Shown in pieces: positions 47,024-58,163 of a stretch of 64,000 bases of DNA. The position numbers and the translations under genes are program-made. Origin of the DNA: Paramarasmius palmivorus (taxonomy: Eukaryota; Basidiomycota; Agaricomycetes; Agaricales; Marasmiaceae); assembly GCA_037176845.1 (NCBI GenBank), contig JAYKXP010000002.1, positions 434,001 through 498,000 on the forward strand, written 5' to 3'. Under the pieces are notes generated by a model. That model was not told where the DNA came from and ran no database searches. It worked only from the letters and a program-made list of their open reading frames with translations. Positions within the stretch are counted from its first letter, which is position 1. Each line of letters starts with the position of its first letter.

Positions 47024-47544
47024 TCTCTGAAGATTTATCTTAGGCAAAAGATTGTATTGCAAGCACGAACAGAGTTGGACAAGCAGGTGCTTGAACATAA
47101 GGAGCGAAAACTTCGGGGCCCAATTTGGCAAAGGTGTGCTGAGTCAAGTACCAAAGTAGCATTAGTCACACTGTACTCAATGTTGAAATGTAATGAGATA
47201 CACGTTTAACAGTAGATAATGTATATCATAATGCAGCAAACGGCGCAAGGTGTATTCAAGGAAAATGGGGTCTGGCATAGTTGTACCGCTTAGGCTTCAT
47301 GACATTACGCTGGTAGGACGGAGGGAAAAATTTATTGAAGATGTGGTAGAAGCAGTCCTGGATCTGAACGATTAACATGAGGCTGTATCAGGAATAATTG
47401 AGACGTACCAGTAATCCATGTACCCATATGATCTAAAGTTTGTCCTGACTGTTGATGAGAGTGACGATGATGCGACGGAAAGATGACGAGAGCGGTGAGA
47501 GGTTGGTTGAAAATGAAGCTCAGGGAGCGCCGGTGGTACCACAG

Positions 47545-48148
47545 AGTATCAACATACTCTGATGGACGGCATCTTGGTGTTGTAGTATCCCCGTACTTGA
47601 AAGGCTTCGCGGGAGCACAGAGTTTCCTGTTACTCTGGAAGGTTGACTGTACGACGTAGAGTATCAACATACTCTGGTGAGCAGCGTGCCAGGATCGTAG
47701 TATCCTGGTACTTGAGACGGCTTCATGGGAGTGTCAGAGTATCTTGTTACTCTGGGAGGTTGACTGTACGGTGTAGAGCATCGACATACTCTGGTAGATG
47801 GCGTGTCGGTTGTCGCAGTATCCTGGTACTTGACATGGTCAGAGTAAATCAAAACTACAAAGGGTTCGAGAACGTACCGAGAGTACCAGAATACTACCAG
47901 CCTGTCATCGCGTCATCCATCTGTGCACCAGAGTGTACCAATACTGCGGGGGCCTTTATTGATGGGCTAGAGTAAATCAATTCTCTGGGTGCGTAGATCA
48001 CTCAGTATCCTTAAACCCTGGAGTCTGAAGGGGCGTACCTCGGAGTATTTCGATACTGGCAGTAGAGTCCGCGAACCAACCGCGAACGCGTCGTAGAATC
48101 GCTGTACTTCGCGCATCTGAATAAGCATTTCTCACGCCCTTCTCTCAC
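47545..48148 (-). repeat. Right terminal inverted repeat of the element
   Basis: Inverted copy of 45346-45949 with the same length. The outer end carries AAGCATTTCTCACGCCCTTC, the complement of the left outer end. Confidence 0.85.
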
Positions 48149-50583
48149 TCAAATTGTATGTATTCCCGCCGCCTGTCTAAACCCCTAGTTTTCTGGTACC
48201 TCAAGATATTGAAAGCTGAAATTTGAGGTACGGTAAATTCTTTACAATCATAGTTTTGGCTTAAGGGGCATCAAAACGAGCGGGCTCACCATTTTACGGC
48301 TCCCCGCTCGACCTTCCTTCACTCCAGGCTCGTAGGTTTTATCGGGCATCAGACCTGACGGCTGCCCCGATGATTCGGCTAGATTTCGTTGGCCAAAGAG
48401 ACTTTTATCGTGCCGAGGTATATGGTGCCAATGGCAGGGAATTCACGACCGTCACATATCATGGGAGAGATGCTTCCAAGGTATTTCCAGGATTTTATTG
48501 TCGCAATATTATCTTACATTACTCTTCTAGATGTGGAAGAGGGATTTCAACAAGTATTTGCGATCCGAGTACGTGGCTTTTCGGTACTATCAACCTCTCA
48601 TTTACTGACATGTGTATAAGGACCCAAACTATGCTATTCCAGTTATTTGGTATCAATAGGTCAACAGTCCCTTCGCTTATCTTCTATGATGGTATGTAAG
48701 AATCCGTTTAGTATCTTATGCTTGAAGCTTGAAGTACTAGACCATCCGTCAAGAATGGCTTCCCATGGCTCATCTCTACGGCAAAGATTTGTTTTGGACG
48801 CCTCTATACGTCAGATCACTATCCGTGAGTGCGCTAATCTGGTTTCATGGATTATCGACTTACGCCGAGCAGAGGACTATGAACTGCGAGAGTCCTGAAA
48901 TCTGGTTGAACTCGAAGAAGGGTCATTTTTCTAGCGGACCTGCTGGGCCATCTTTTGTTTCACATGTCTGGCCATTTCTTCCTGATAGTGATGATTTACC
49001 TCGTATGGTCGAAATGCTTAAGCCTGATACTTATGTCAAATATCTGAGCAAAGGGACTGCTCAGCTCGACGATCTCGATAACAGTGTTTTACGCTTTGCC
49101 TATTCCAGGGTTCACACTTTGTGCATAAAGAAGCTCCTTGGCATGGATCACCTGTGCTCGTCAGACTGTCCACGCTCGTTGGAGTGGAAGAAGGATGATA
49201 GCGGCCTTTGGCAGGTCGGAAATCCTTCCGGCATCATTCCCGACGAAGTTTCGGTGCTACTTGATGGCTTGTGCTTCGATGCGGTTTATTCGGGCATGGA
49301 GCAGCGGGAGATAGCCAGGATTTATCAGGGTGTGCCCAGGTCGGAATGGTCAGCCTCAAGTGATTCCATGTTCATCAATCAAGGACTTGTTGATGGAGTG
49401 ACTCGGTGAGCTAATTCTTAGCGAAATTCTCAAGGTTAACTTTGTTCAACGGGCATCTTTAGATTTTCATTTGACTCCAAAGGGCTCGAAGATAATGACT
49501 CCATATCGTCCTACTCTACAATATTTGCCGATGCATGGCTATCCCAGGCCCATCGTATTTTTAGTGCCCAGGGCGACCGTGACCCTCTGGAAAACGAGAA
49601 GTGTTGTATGTTTGCGTTACCCAAATAGTTCCTCCTGAGATTCACTGATCAGCGGCAATCGCAGGGTTACCACAACTGATCCTCCAAGTAACGAAAGAGA
49701 CCGAGGAAGAGCCAGATCTCAATCCTCTACGAGAGCTTGATTATGTCCATCTTGTTGTCCAGCCACCACCAACACAGTTTCCGGAAGTTCGGAGCTGGGC
49801 AAACGGTCAGATATCCTTCTGGTCATTCAAACAGAATGGCGCAACTCAAATGTCAGATCATACGCGGAAATGCTTGGGACTGCCGAAGATGGTCTTGAAA
49901 TCTGCAGAAGTGCAATTTCTTTCATGGCCAAGGTATGTCTACGAGGCTCTTCATACATGGCAGGTGGCCAGGGGTTTTGACCCAACCAATTTGGATTTTG
50001 CTTGCTCTGCTGGAATGCAGGACGGTCCATCTATCGGTGCGCAAGGCCCTCGATGCATACAGTTGTGCACGGACTAAAGTATTATTATAGCCCTGACTCA
50101 CCTGCATCATAGACGTCACGACGGGCCAACAAACCAGCATTCATACAGGAATGGGAGCAGTACCCGAACTGCACATCGCATAAATGCCAGTCGTGATCAC
50201 CTTGACTTTACACAGGAGGATGTATCAACGATATCAAATGGGACCTCCACCTCAGTATACATCAAAGTACGGCAACAAGGGACGTCTTCCTGTAACGAAG
50301 GCCGCACTAATCGAGGATTCTATGCCACCCGCGATAACTCCCACTTCAGCACCATAGATCTCAATAGGGGCAACCCCTACTGCACCGCCAATTGCGTGGG
50401 CTACAATGTCATCTACAACGGCTCGAGCGCCGTGGAGTATTTGAATGTTCAGACACATGCTTCATCAGTCCAGAGCCAACCTGACAGTGAGTCTTATTGG
50501 TACATTTTCGCCAGTTGCATTGATTGGTTACCAGGAAATGTAGAATTTGTCGGGAGGCCGCTGGCTGATTATTTCTCGTCTTA

Positions 50584-51026
50584 AATTTGCATTTGCCAAG
50601 TCGGCGTTCGCACGACATGAACCCTATCCAATTCCCAATCGTAATGTGGATCCTACTAGCCTATCGTGGTCCTCCACTCCTGTATCTACTTCACCAGTTT
50701 TCGTATATACTATCGAAAAGAGAAGCCAGCTTCATTGTTCGTACCCCACTGATGCCAGAGTCCCAACGAGAGGATACGACACATATCAACCTATGAAAAA
50801 CACCAGTGACCAGATCCCAACCCGTCTCACGGTAAGGTCGCTCGAAAATCGGAGTCCGAGTAGAGACACTGTGACAGTCGATCAAAGGCGGAGTTTCGAA
50901 GCGAGACTCCGGCCGCGGGAAACTTGAGCATGGCTATACTTAGGTAATTACCTTGGCGGCACCTCCACAACTTCATTACCGTTGCATTCATTAAGCAAAC
51001 CATCGAGCCTTGGTTGGATAATACGT
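50584..51026. other. 3' flank of family U copy 3, end of the right arm
   Basis: Matches 13588-14206 in inverse orientation. Short ORFs only. The shared sequence ends near 51026, exactly where the degenerate repeat array begins. Confidence 0.5.
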
Positions 51027-53060
51027 CCAAAATCCTACGCTTAAACCATTTAGTCTGTCGCCAACCACAACCTAGACCACAGTCGCTCAAAATCGAGGAA
51101 CGTCCTAGACCATCACTCATACCTGACTCATTGGTCCTTGTATCATTGCATTCCGGCACCAATCGCCTCTAACAAGAACAAAATCTAAAAACGACCGTAG
51201 ACAGGGTGTACACACGATATCTATACGCTGGCGCTTGCTTCTCACACCGCAAAATTGGGATGGAAATACGCATGGCTACGTAGCTAAGATCATCAAGTTC
51301 ATGAAAAACCTTACCCTGTCGGTGAAGGTATGTCGTATCATTTCTATCGAAAACCATACGCTTAAACCGTTAGGTCTGTCGCTAATAACAACTTAGACCA
51401 CCGGAAGTATCCCAAACCTCGTCAATCGCGTTAGCATTGAATTTTGGCACCAGTAATCAGGATACTCCGCGACCCTAGACAGATTTCTACGAACACTGCT
51501 CAAGGATCTCAAGGTGTGCTCTTTGTACCTACCGTAGTCTCCGACGCTTACAATGGTTTTATTAGGCACTACGCTATCTTCGATCACCTTATGTCTGCCT
51601 TGGATGACTGATATGGCTAGACGAGGCTGTCGTGTCGATGGGCTAATCTCAAGGCCTCAACGTTTCGGTGGTCCCAGTGCCCCGTAGCCTTCCAGGTTCT
51701 TACATCCCTCTCTCTTCGAACCCTGATCTGGTAACGATGTAGTACCTTCTCATACGCACCATACGACTTTTTCGAAGTAGAGCTCTAAGGTTTGTCCTAT
51801 CATTTCTTCCGCGAATTTGACGCTTAAAATTACACCTCATTCAGTCTGTCGCCAGCGATAGTCTGGGCTGCACTCGCTCAACATCGGACCTCGTCAATTG
51901 CACTAGCATTGAATTTCGGTACTGGTGATCTGGATACTCCGTGGGCAGACAAAGTTCCATGAATAAGCACTCGAGGATTCCAAGGTGCGAGACCCTTTCA
52001 GAATCACAGCTACAGTTTCTGATGCTTACCATAGTCTTAGTAGGTACTACACTTCTGCCTCGGGTGTTTGAAATAGGCCGCTTTCGCAAGGCTATTACCT
52101 GTGCACGACGATCTCTCCAGCGGTACCGGCAACCTATGGCATTTTCTTTACCAGTGTCTTAGCATGCATAGCTCCCGGTTCTTTCGGCCTATTTCCCTCG
52201 TTCGATTGGTATGTCGTACAATTCTCCTGAAACTCTTGCGCTTACAATCACACCTCGATCAGTCCGTCGCCAACGATATTCTAGACCACAGTCGCTCGAA
52301 AGTGAGCAATATCCCAGACCTCGCCAATTGCATTAGCGTTGAAATCTGGCACCAGTGCTCAGGATACCCTGTGGACAAACCGGCTGTAGAGTGCTATGAA
52401 GACTACTCATGGATCTCGACTCGGAGGTGGGCTCTTTTATACCTACGGACTCTAGCGTTTAAAATGGTTTGAGCAGGTACCGCGCTATCCTCCATATCTT
52501 GGGTCTGCGTTAGATAATCGAAATGGCTAGACGGGAGCGTTTCTTCCCCATGTACTGTGCATCACGTCTCGTAGCCTTTTACTCGTTCAATTGGTATGTC
52601 ATATCATTTCTACCGAAAATCCTATGTTCAAAACCACAATTCACCACCTTTGGTTCCCACTTGATTGCCCCGAACGATTTGTTCGTGGCGTCTAATCAGA
52701 CGCCAACGGTGGGAACCAAAGGTGAATTCACTCAGTCTATCGTTCACGACAATCTGGACCGCCGAATTCCTAGACTAGCACGTTTACCTAGATTGCTACC
52801 AGGTCGTTGTCGATTGAACTGCCCTGGAAACTACAAATCAAAGGTGTGCTCTTTCGCCTCGCTTTATACACGACGACATCCTGGGTCTGCATCGGATTGA
52901 AATGATTGGCTGGCGTTTCGAAAGCTGCTACCCATCACGTCACCAACTGCAAGGAGGGGCCTATCCTATCCGCCTACGATGGAGGTATGTCGTATCATTT
53001 CTTTTGAAAAGCATACGCTTAAACCGTCGTTCAGTCTGTCGCAAATACCAACCTAGACAG
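51027..53060 (+). repeat. Degenerate array of about six units of 300-450 bp
   Basis: A recurring block reads (consensus) GTATGTCGTATCATTTCT, then a short A-rich gap, then TACGCTTAAACC, then CAGTCTGTCGCCAA, then CTAGACCACAGTCGCTC. Occurrences are near 51027, 51340, 51790, 52210, 52595 and 52985. In some units a CCTCGTCAATTGCATTAGC-like block and a TGGCACCAGT block follow. One unit (52262-52472) has a continuous frame (SVANDILDHSRSK, ISVEIWHQCSGYPVDKP), as if the units were decayed exons behind GTATGT-type intron starts; most units are full of stops. An extra copy of the first block lies at 44286-44352. Nature unknown. Confidence 0.65.
52639..52727. repeat. Small inverted repeat with two nested hairpins
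   Basis: Outer arms CCTTTGGTTCCCAC (52647-52660) and GTGGGAACCAAAGG (52709-52722) are perfect complements, extended by ATTCACC/GGTGAAT ends with a 3-base bulge. Between them lie two further stems: CGAAC..GTTCG (about 52671-52685) and GGCGTCT-AATC-AGACGCC (about 52688-52705). The element interrupts one unit of the surrounding array, so it looks like an insertion. It has no ORF. Confidence 0.8.
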
Positions 53061-53342
53061 ACTGCAGCACTGTGATTTTATTCTACTAATAGCGCGCGAT
53101 GCCACGACGTCACTATTCCGCTCTATCATCCGACATTCGTCATTTGAATCAGAGCGGGTTGATTGAACTGACACGCGAAGTTCTGGTATTCAGTTTCGAA
53201 TTTGCGTCCTCGCTATCTAAACGCCGTGTAATTCAGTTGGAAATGGAATGCTGTTCGTGGGCAAGTTCTACCTGCTGGTAAAAACGTGTGGCCGGGACTG
53301 CTGTTCTTCCTATTCTTTCTTGCTTTCTTACTTTCATCTACC
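53061..53342. promoter_or_regulatory. Probable promoter and leader of family U copy 4
   Basis: From 53300 to 53342 the sequence is T/C-rich (TTCTTCCTATTCTTTCTTGC), as in fungal 5' leaders, and leads directly into the conserved ACCATGGCTTTC start context. No TATA box is evident. Confidence 0.4.
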
Positions 53343-55670
53343 ATGGCTTTCATTGGTTCTCGCGACTTCACGGTCGAAGGAAATGCGATTAATAATGTTG
53401 GCCGTGATCAGTACAACTTGAGCAACAGTTTTACTCGGGTCGTAGGAACACGGGTGAAACGAAAGCAGAAGAAGCATGAGAATGAGTACGATCAGGTGAG
53501 CTTAACTCATTATTATTCTTAGCGAAAAGGTGCTGATCAGAAGCGATTGAACGCAGTATCGAGAAATCATTCATGGGGATATCTACAAAGTCGAAGAAAT
53601 CGATTCGCAGAATATCTGGGAATTAAAATGGGAAACGCATAAACACCGTGATTCTGGGGACTCGGATTCCTTCCGAAGAACCACTCACCATGCCAGGCTT
53701 CACGGAGAAGGTGATAAACCGTATACGGTTCTCACGTATCAGGGGAGAGATGCATTAGAGGTAAAGTGATGATAGCCTTCGTGATGGTGAAATCAGGCTA
53801 ACTCTCTGTTAGAGATGGAAGTTAGAATTCGAACAATATTTACAATTGAAGTACGCGTTCTTTCAGATTTTAGCATCGCTTCTGAGTCTGCCGCGCTAAC
53901 GCACGCCGATAGGTCTCAAACCGTGCCATTTTGGCAGTTGTTTGGCATGAATCGCTCAAATGTCCCTGCGCTTATCTTCTATGACGGTGCATGAAATTTG
54001 AATATTCTATCCTAAGTATTCTTGACTATTAAACACGTATTTAGAATGGCTATCGCTTTCCCATCTCTACGACAAATACTGGAATTCGTTTTGGTCGAAT
54101 GTATACGTTCAAATGCTATCTGTAAGTGTTCAAGCTCTTAGCTAACTCGCATAACCGACCGACTTAACTCTATTCCCATTAGCAACACATGAAATGCTAC
54201 GCGCCCTGCCTCTGGTTCAACTCAAGAAACGGCTATTTCTCCGCTGGGTTGTCTGGGCCTTTAGTGCTATGGCCTCACGACGAAGGAAGTTGGGGATTCG
54301 ATGACTACACCGATTTCGTCCCTTCAACAGTGGATATGCTCGAACCAGCTACTTTCATTCGGTATCTGAGTGGCAAAGCGACAACTCGGGATAAGTTGGA
54401 TCTTCAAGTCGTCCGTGGAGTTGTTCATCAAGAGGGGTTCATGGTCATGTCTATTTCGCGCGGCTGGGATGATAAGATCGTATCGCGTTCGTACAAGGAA
54501 CTTGAAACATGCAGCGGGCCGGGTTCTGTGCCTCCGCCACCTCTAAAGTGGTGCAAGGACAGTGATGGATTTTGGCGACGTACCGAGTGTTATGGCGCTT
54601 TTGAGTTCCTAGAGCATTTGCGCTTCGATGCTGTCTATTCGCCTATAACTTGGCAAGAGATTGGCAGGGTCTGTCGGGAAGATTTACCTAGGTCAAGCTG
54701 GACGACCTCATATGGGGATATTTTCTGCAAGAAAGAGCTTGTTGGTGAATTAACACGGTGAGTCATCCATATTTTTGATGTCAAAGTTCAAGCTCACCGC
54801 ACCTCGTATAACTCAGATTCTCAATCGACTTGGAAAAGCTCTGGACCAATAGTGATACCTCAGGTATGCCCGGGATGTCGATTTATACGACGGGCCCTGG
54901 TGTTCTTTCTTATGCATGGCTATCCCAGGCCTCATACATTCTTGATGAGAATGATTCCGGAGATATGGAACCATACGGTAAGTGTCTCGAACCTAGCAAC
55001 TTTGAGAACCATTGAATAGGGACTCTCAGTCTTACCTACTCCCTACATCCGAGTAACAGTCAAGGTGAAGGCTCCGATGGTTCCCCAAAATCGTGCGTTT
55101 TCTGAATTAAAGCTCGAGATTGATCCTCCGATTCACCAAATCCCTCAGACCCTGCTTCGGCTAACTCTGTTCCCTACCTCTTCATCCGACCACCCCCATT
55201 ACAGGTCAAGGACATTGAAGATTGGGCGAACAGTCAAATATCTTGGTGGTCGTTTGATAATAACGGGGCAACTGAGATCCCAGAGTCTACGCGCCAACAA
55301 TTGGGCCTAATAAACCCAATCCTGGACTCCATTGGTGTGCGACTTGTACATTGGTCAAAGCCTGGAGTTAAAGCCCACGATATAATCCATGCATGGCAAG
55401 AGGCCAGAGGGTTTGATCCAAAGACCCCGGATTTCGCTCGTCATTTGGGATTCCCGGTAATCGAACGTACCGCACCCCCAAAGACCCCAAAGGTGGAGTC
55501 AGTTGAAGGTAAGGTGCTGAGTCTCTGTCGAGATATGACGAGCTTTTGAATATCTTCGAGTTCCAGACACGAACCCTGAACCAGAACCACAAGAATCGGA
55601 TTCGATATTATCGTGGTGGAGAGCTGGACGAAGAGTGCTGAAGGATTTCTTGAGTTCAATTATAGTGTAG
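53343..55670 (+). CDS. Family U copy 4, uncharacterised protein, ten exons
   Basis: Predicted exons: 53343-53495, 53557-53760, 53813-53850, 53913-53986, 54045-54121, 54183-54757, 54817-54977, 55030-55092, 55149-55508, 55561-55670. All phases agree, giving about 604 aa. It is the most diverged copy but keeps the 38-nt third exon. The N-terminal module is DFTVEGNAINNVGRDQYN (residues 8-25). Conserved body: REIIHGDIYKVEE, YTVLTYQGRDALE, LFGMNRSNVPALIFYD, WLSLSHLYDKYWN, WFNSRNGYFSAGLSGP, STVDMLEPATFIRYLSG, AWLSQASYILDE, YLFIRPPPLQ and IIHAWQEARGFDPKTPDFAR. The last exon is acidic, then SILSWWRAGR, matching the tail of copy 1; this is why I add it by splicing at 55508/55561 rather than stopping at 55549. 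The gene has no membrane segment and appears intact. It converges on the kinase-like gene, whose stop is 234 bases away. Confidence 0.8.
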
Positions 55671-55904
55671 ATCCTTGCTTTCTCAAGGTTCTGTTGAGTG
55701 CAGCGGGCTTTTTGGATGTAATAAAACAGTAGATTGGAAAGCATGCAGCGCAATATCTACTACATTGTTTGCTTCGGAACTCGAGAAATTCGGGATGAAT
55801 CGATAGAAAGCCTTAACCGCTACAAGGTCTATTTATCCTTTAGGAATCGTGCTCGTTTGGAAAGCGCTCCTTCCTTGGGGCTTTTCTTGAACTTGGAGCG
55901 AAGG

Positions 55905-57922
55905 CTATTGATCACCCGTAGGATCCTCGTTGAGAAGCTTTTCAACCAGATCAACATCATGCCGATGCTGAATAAAGTCAAACGCCTTGGCACCCATGAA
56001 CTCGTCACTGTTGAGATACACCGGAAATTGAACCTTCCCTTCCTCGCCAGCCCATTCGAAATCGATAATCTTGATGTTCGACTTGCCATCTATCAGGACG
56101 TTGGGCTTCCGAATGTCACCATGAACAAACCCTTTTTCGCCAAGTAGATCCACCGCTTGCTTGAGTTGCTCTTTGTGCTTTGGGGTCAGCGATTCCTTGC
56201 TCTTGTGAAGTGACTCTCCTAACACGGGATCCATAACCGTCATCCTGACATTGTCGTAGGATGTCCCATCAATGAATGGTGGCCCAGAGTACAACAGTCT
56301 AGGCGCCAAATTCGCCTCTGCTAGACACCTGTGAACCTGATCCCCATATCTCTCCGAGAACTTGACGACACGTAGTTTCTTGCCCTTCAGTTCTTCGACT
56401 AGGAATGTGGTACAGCGAGAACCGGCAGTCATGGGCCGCTGATACACGAACGTTATCTCGTTGCCATTGTCGTCTCGATATGTGGTTGCAGCTGGGAACC
56501 ACCGTGAATCGTCATAAGGCCTCCAGGTGGTAAATGCAGATCTCAAGTCGATTGAGCGGTAGAACGTTTTGAGTTCGGATATGGCAAGTCGACATGCATG
56601 CAAGATCTGAGTGACCTTGAGCTGGTGTGCAGCGTCCAAACTGCTTACCCGAGAGACGGAGCATGTGGCGAGTGTTTGAACGATCCATCGGTCAGTAAGG
56701 ATAGCACCTGAGACTGTGAGAAGTGGGCCCTGGAAAGTGAGAAGGAGAGTCGGGCAGCGCGTCCTACTGCGGACGGCAGTAGTCTACACAAGCGACCTCA
56801 GTAAAGAATCCTAAGAATGAATAACCACATACTGTTTCTCCAAGCCAATAGCGTTTGTATTCAGCCGAAATCCGCACGTTCATATTGCCATTTTCTGTCC
56901 CGCGTTCGTTTTGCTGGCGCAAGGCCGCAACACACGTCTCCTCATCCTCGAGCATAACAGTAACACAACCTTCAAGTGTAGAGTATCCAACGCAGCGTTG
57001 TATGATTTGGCAGTCAAGGACGGTCTCATACATATCATGGAGTTCCCTGATGCGATCTTCGTTCTCGCGAAATATGGCGGAAGCTGCGAGGATCAGCTTG
57101 CTACAATCTTCCATCATCTGAGGAGGAATGGTAAACTGCGGATCCTGACCATTGACCCGTGCGGTAAAGCGAGCAAAGACTTGTGAATAGAGTTGGACGG
57201 GAAGCGCCGTTGTGTCGATATAAACGTTTGAGAGGTAGGGGGAATGCTCTCCTCCGTAAGCTGAGGAGCTTGCGTAGGGATAGCGGCCATCGTATACCAT
57301 GGTTTCGGGGTCGTATTGTGTCTCAAAGTAGACAGAGACATCGGCGAGAACACTGGGAGGCTCGAGATATGCATCTCGTTTAGCATACTGTTCAAGACCT
57401 GTGTTTTAATGAGTTATGGACCACTGTATGATCTATATAGGCGGAAACATACGTTCGCAGAAAGAAACGTGTAGTGAGGCGTAAAAGGACTCGGGGTGTT
57501 TAGTCCCTTCTGCTACGACAATCATGTTCAAATCTTCTGGCCCCATGCCATCCCAAAATATCTGGATACTTTCCGTGAGTCCTACCTCGATAGCTGAAGA
57601 TTTTATGGCCTCTTTAGAGGTGAACAGGGCTCTCGCATCTCTGTTATGAATAGGAGGCGAAGGCTACTAAAATTTTAGCTACATACAGCAGGATATGAAA
57701 ACGACCTTTTACCTTGTACAGTTCAATTGAATCCTCTTCGACTTCGAAGCGATATAGTCCTCGGCGAAGAAAAGCCTGTAGTTCTCCGTCCGTGAAATCT
57801 CCTACAGGCATAGCTAACCTATGCACCGGGATATTCCATCGGTGAATATGATTACGAGGATTCCCTGAAGGCTGGAACAGGAGGACAAAAAGAGATCGAA
57901 CAGAAGGCTGAACAGCGTTCAT
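55905..57922 (-). CDS. Protein kinase-like protein (atypical), four exons
   Basis: Predicted exons (minus): 57922-57713, 57663-57453, 57398-56833, 56783-55905; phases match, giving about 621 aa. The N-terminal third (GVGLTESIQIFWDG, FETQYDPETMVYDG) and the middle segment YWLGET..GPLLTVSGAILTDRWIVQ are the usual front part of this basidiomycete protein type. The C-terminal domain carries a small kinase-like core: VVKF with the presumed ATP-binding Lys near 470, FVHGDIRKPN (about 548-557) as catalytic loop, and IIDFEWAG with Asp near 570 as metal site. HGD replaces HRD and DFE replaces DFG, and a full P-loop Gly motif is not evident, so activity is uncertain. Its divergent neighbour is the uL23m gene 241 bases away, giving a compact shared promoter. 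Confidence 0.82.
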
Positions 57923-58163
57923 GGTAGCTCCGACTCGAGACTCGAGCCTGAGGCGCCCAACGAGGTCCAGGCCACGTGCTCACGAAATTTCTCTTTCCGA
58001 GGCTTGACCTTGCTCGCAGCTCTGCTTCCACCACGGGCGTTTCCCTCCCATTCACGTACCAAGCCCGACCAATAAATACAGCTCTTGCTACTTGATACAA
58101 GGTTTTTTCTATTCCTCACTCAAATATACACAATTCTGACAAGGCTACCCAAGGATTCCAGCA
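57923..58163. promoter_or_regulatory. 241-bp bidirectional promoter region
   Basis: Lies between the start codons of the kinase-like gene (-) and the uL23m gene (+), which are head to head, so both promoters must lie here or overlap the 5' ends. A short AT-rich CAAATATACACAA occurs about 40 bases before the uL23m ATG. There is no other motif I can name. Confidence 0.45.

Larger units (their letters stand above)
45346..48148. mobile_element. Foldback-type element with about 600-bp terminal inverted repeats
   Basis: The first and last 604 bases are inverted copies of each other, apparently nearly identical; a 110-codon open frame reads the same from both ends. Outside them similarity stops, apart from four bases and a single mismatch at 45350/48144. 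The core (45950-47544) has no intact transposase. A clear target-site duplication is not seen. The element interrupts family U copy 3, and 221 further bases of unknown origin (48149-48369) separate it from the resumed gene, so the insertion came with a deletion or a second event. Family unknown. Confidence 0.82.
45217..50583 (+). pseudogene. Family U copy 3, destroyed by an insertion in exons 1-2
   Basis: The first 45 codons of exon 1 (45217-45349) match copy 2, including the N-terminal module. Homology stops inside exon 1 and resumes at 48370 (MIRLDFVGQRDFYRAEV), in the middle of exon 2. About 170 bases of gene are missing and about 3 kb of foreign DNA takes their place. Downstream exons are colinear with copy 2 and mostly open: the 38-nt-type exon, VPSLIFYD, WLPMAHLYGKDLFW, WLNSKKGHFSSGPAGP, MVEMLKPDTYVKYLSK, AWLSQAHRIFS-like, VQPPPTQF and YEALHTWQVARGFDPTN. 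The tail ends VGRPLADYFSS. With the intact copy 2, this tail helps to fix the 3' exons. It cannot make the full protein. Confidence 0.85.
43690..51026. repeat. Right arm of the large inverted duplication
   Basis: Inverted counterpart of 13588-18056: 5' part of the phosphatase gene, spacer, then a family U gene and its 3' flank. It is about 2.9 kb longer than the left arm, mostly because of the inserted element at 45346-48148. A 65-base repeat motif also found in the array at 51027-53060 sits inside it at about 44286-44352. Confidence 0.75.

Noticed and set aside
48270..48283. CAAAACGAGCGG shared with 45332-45343 as a target-site duplication of the element
   Set aside because: The two copies are not adjacent to the inverted-repeat ends, and the left one is native gene sequence, so it cannot be called a target duplication from this window alone.
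51027..53060. CRISPR-like array
   Set aside because: Units are long, degenerate and unevenly spaced, and the genome is eukaryotic.
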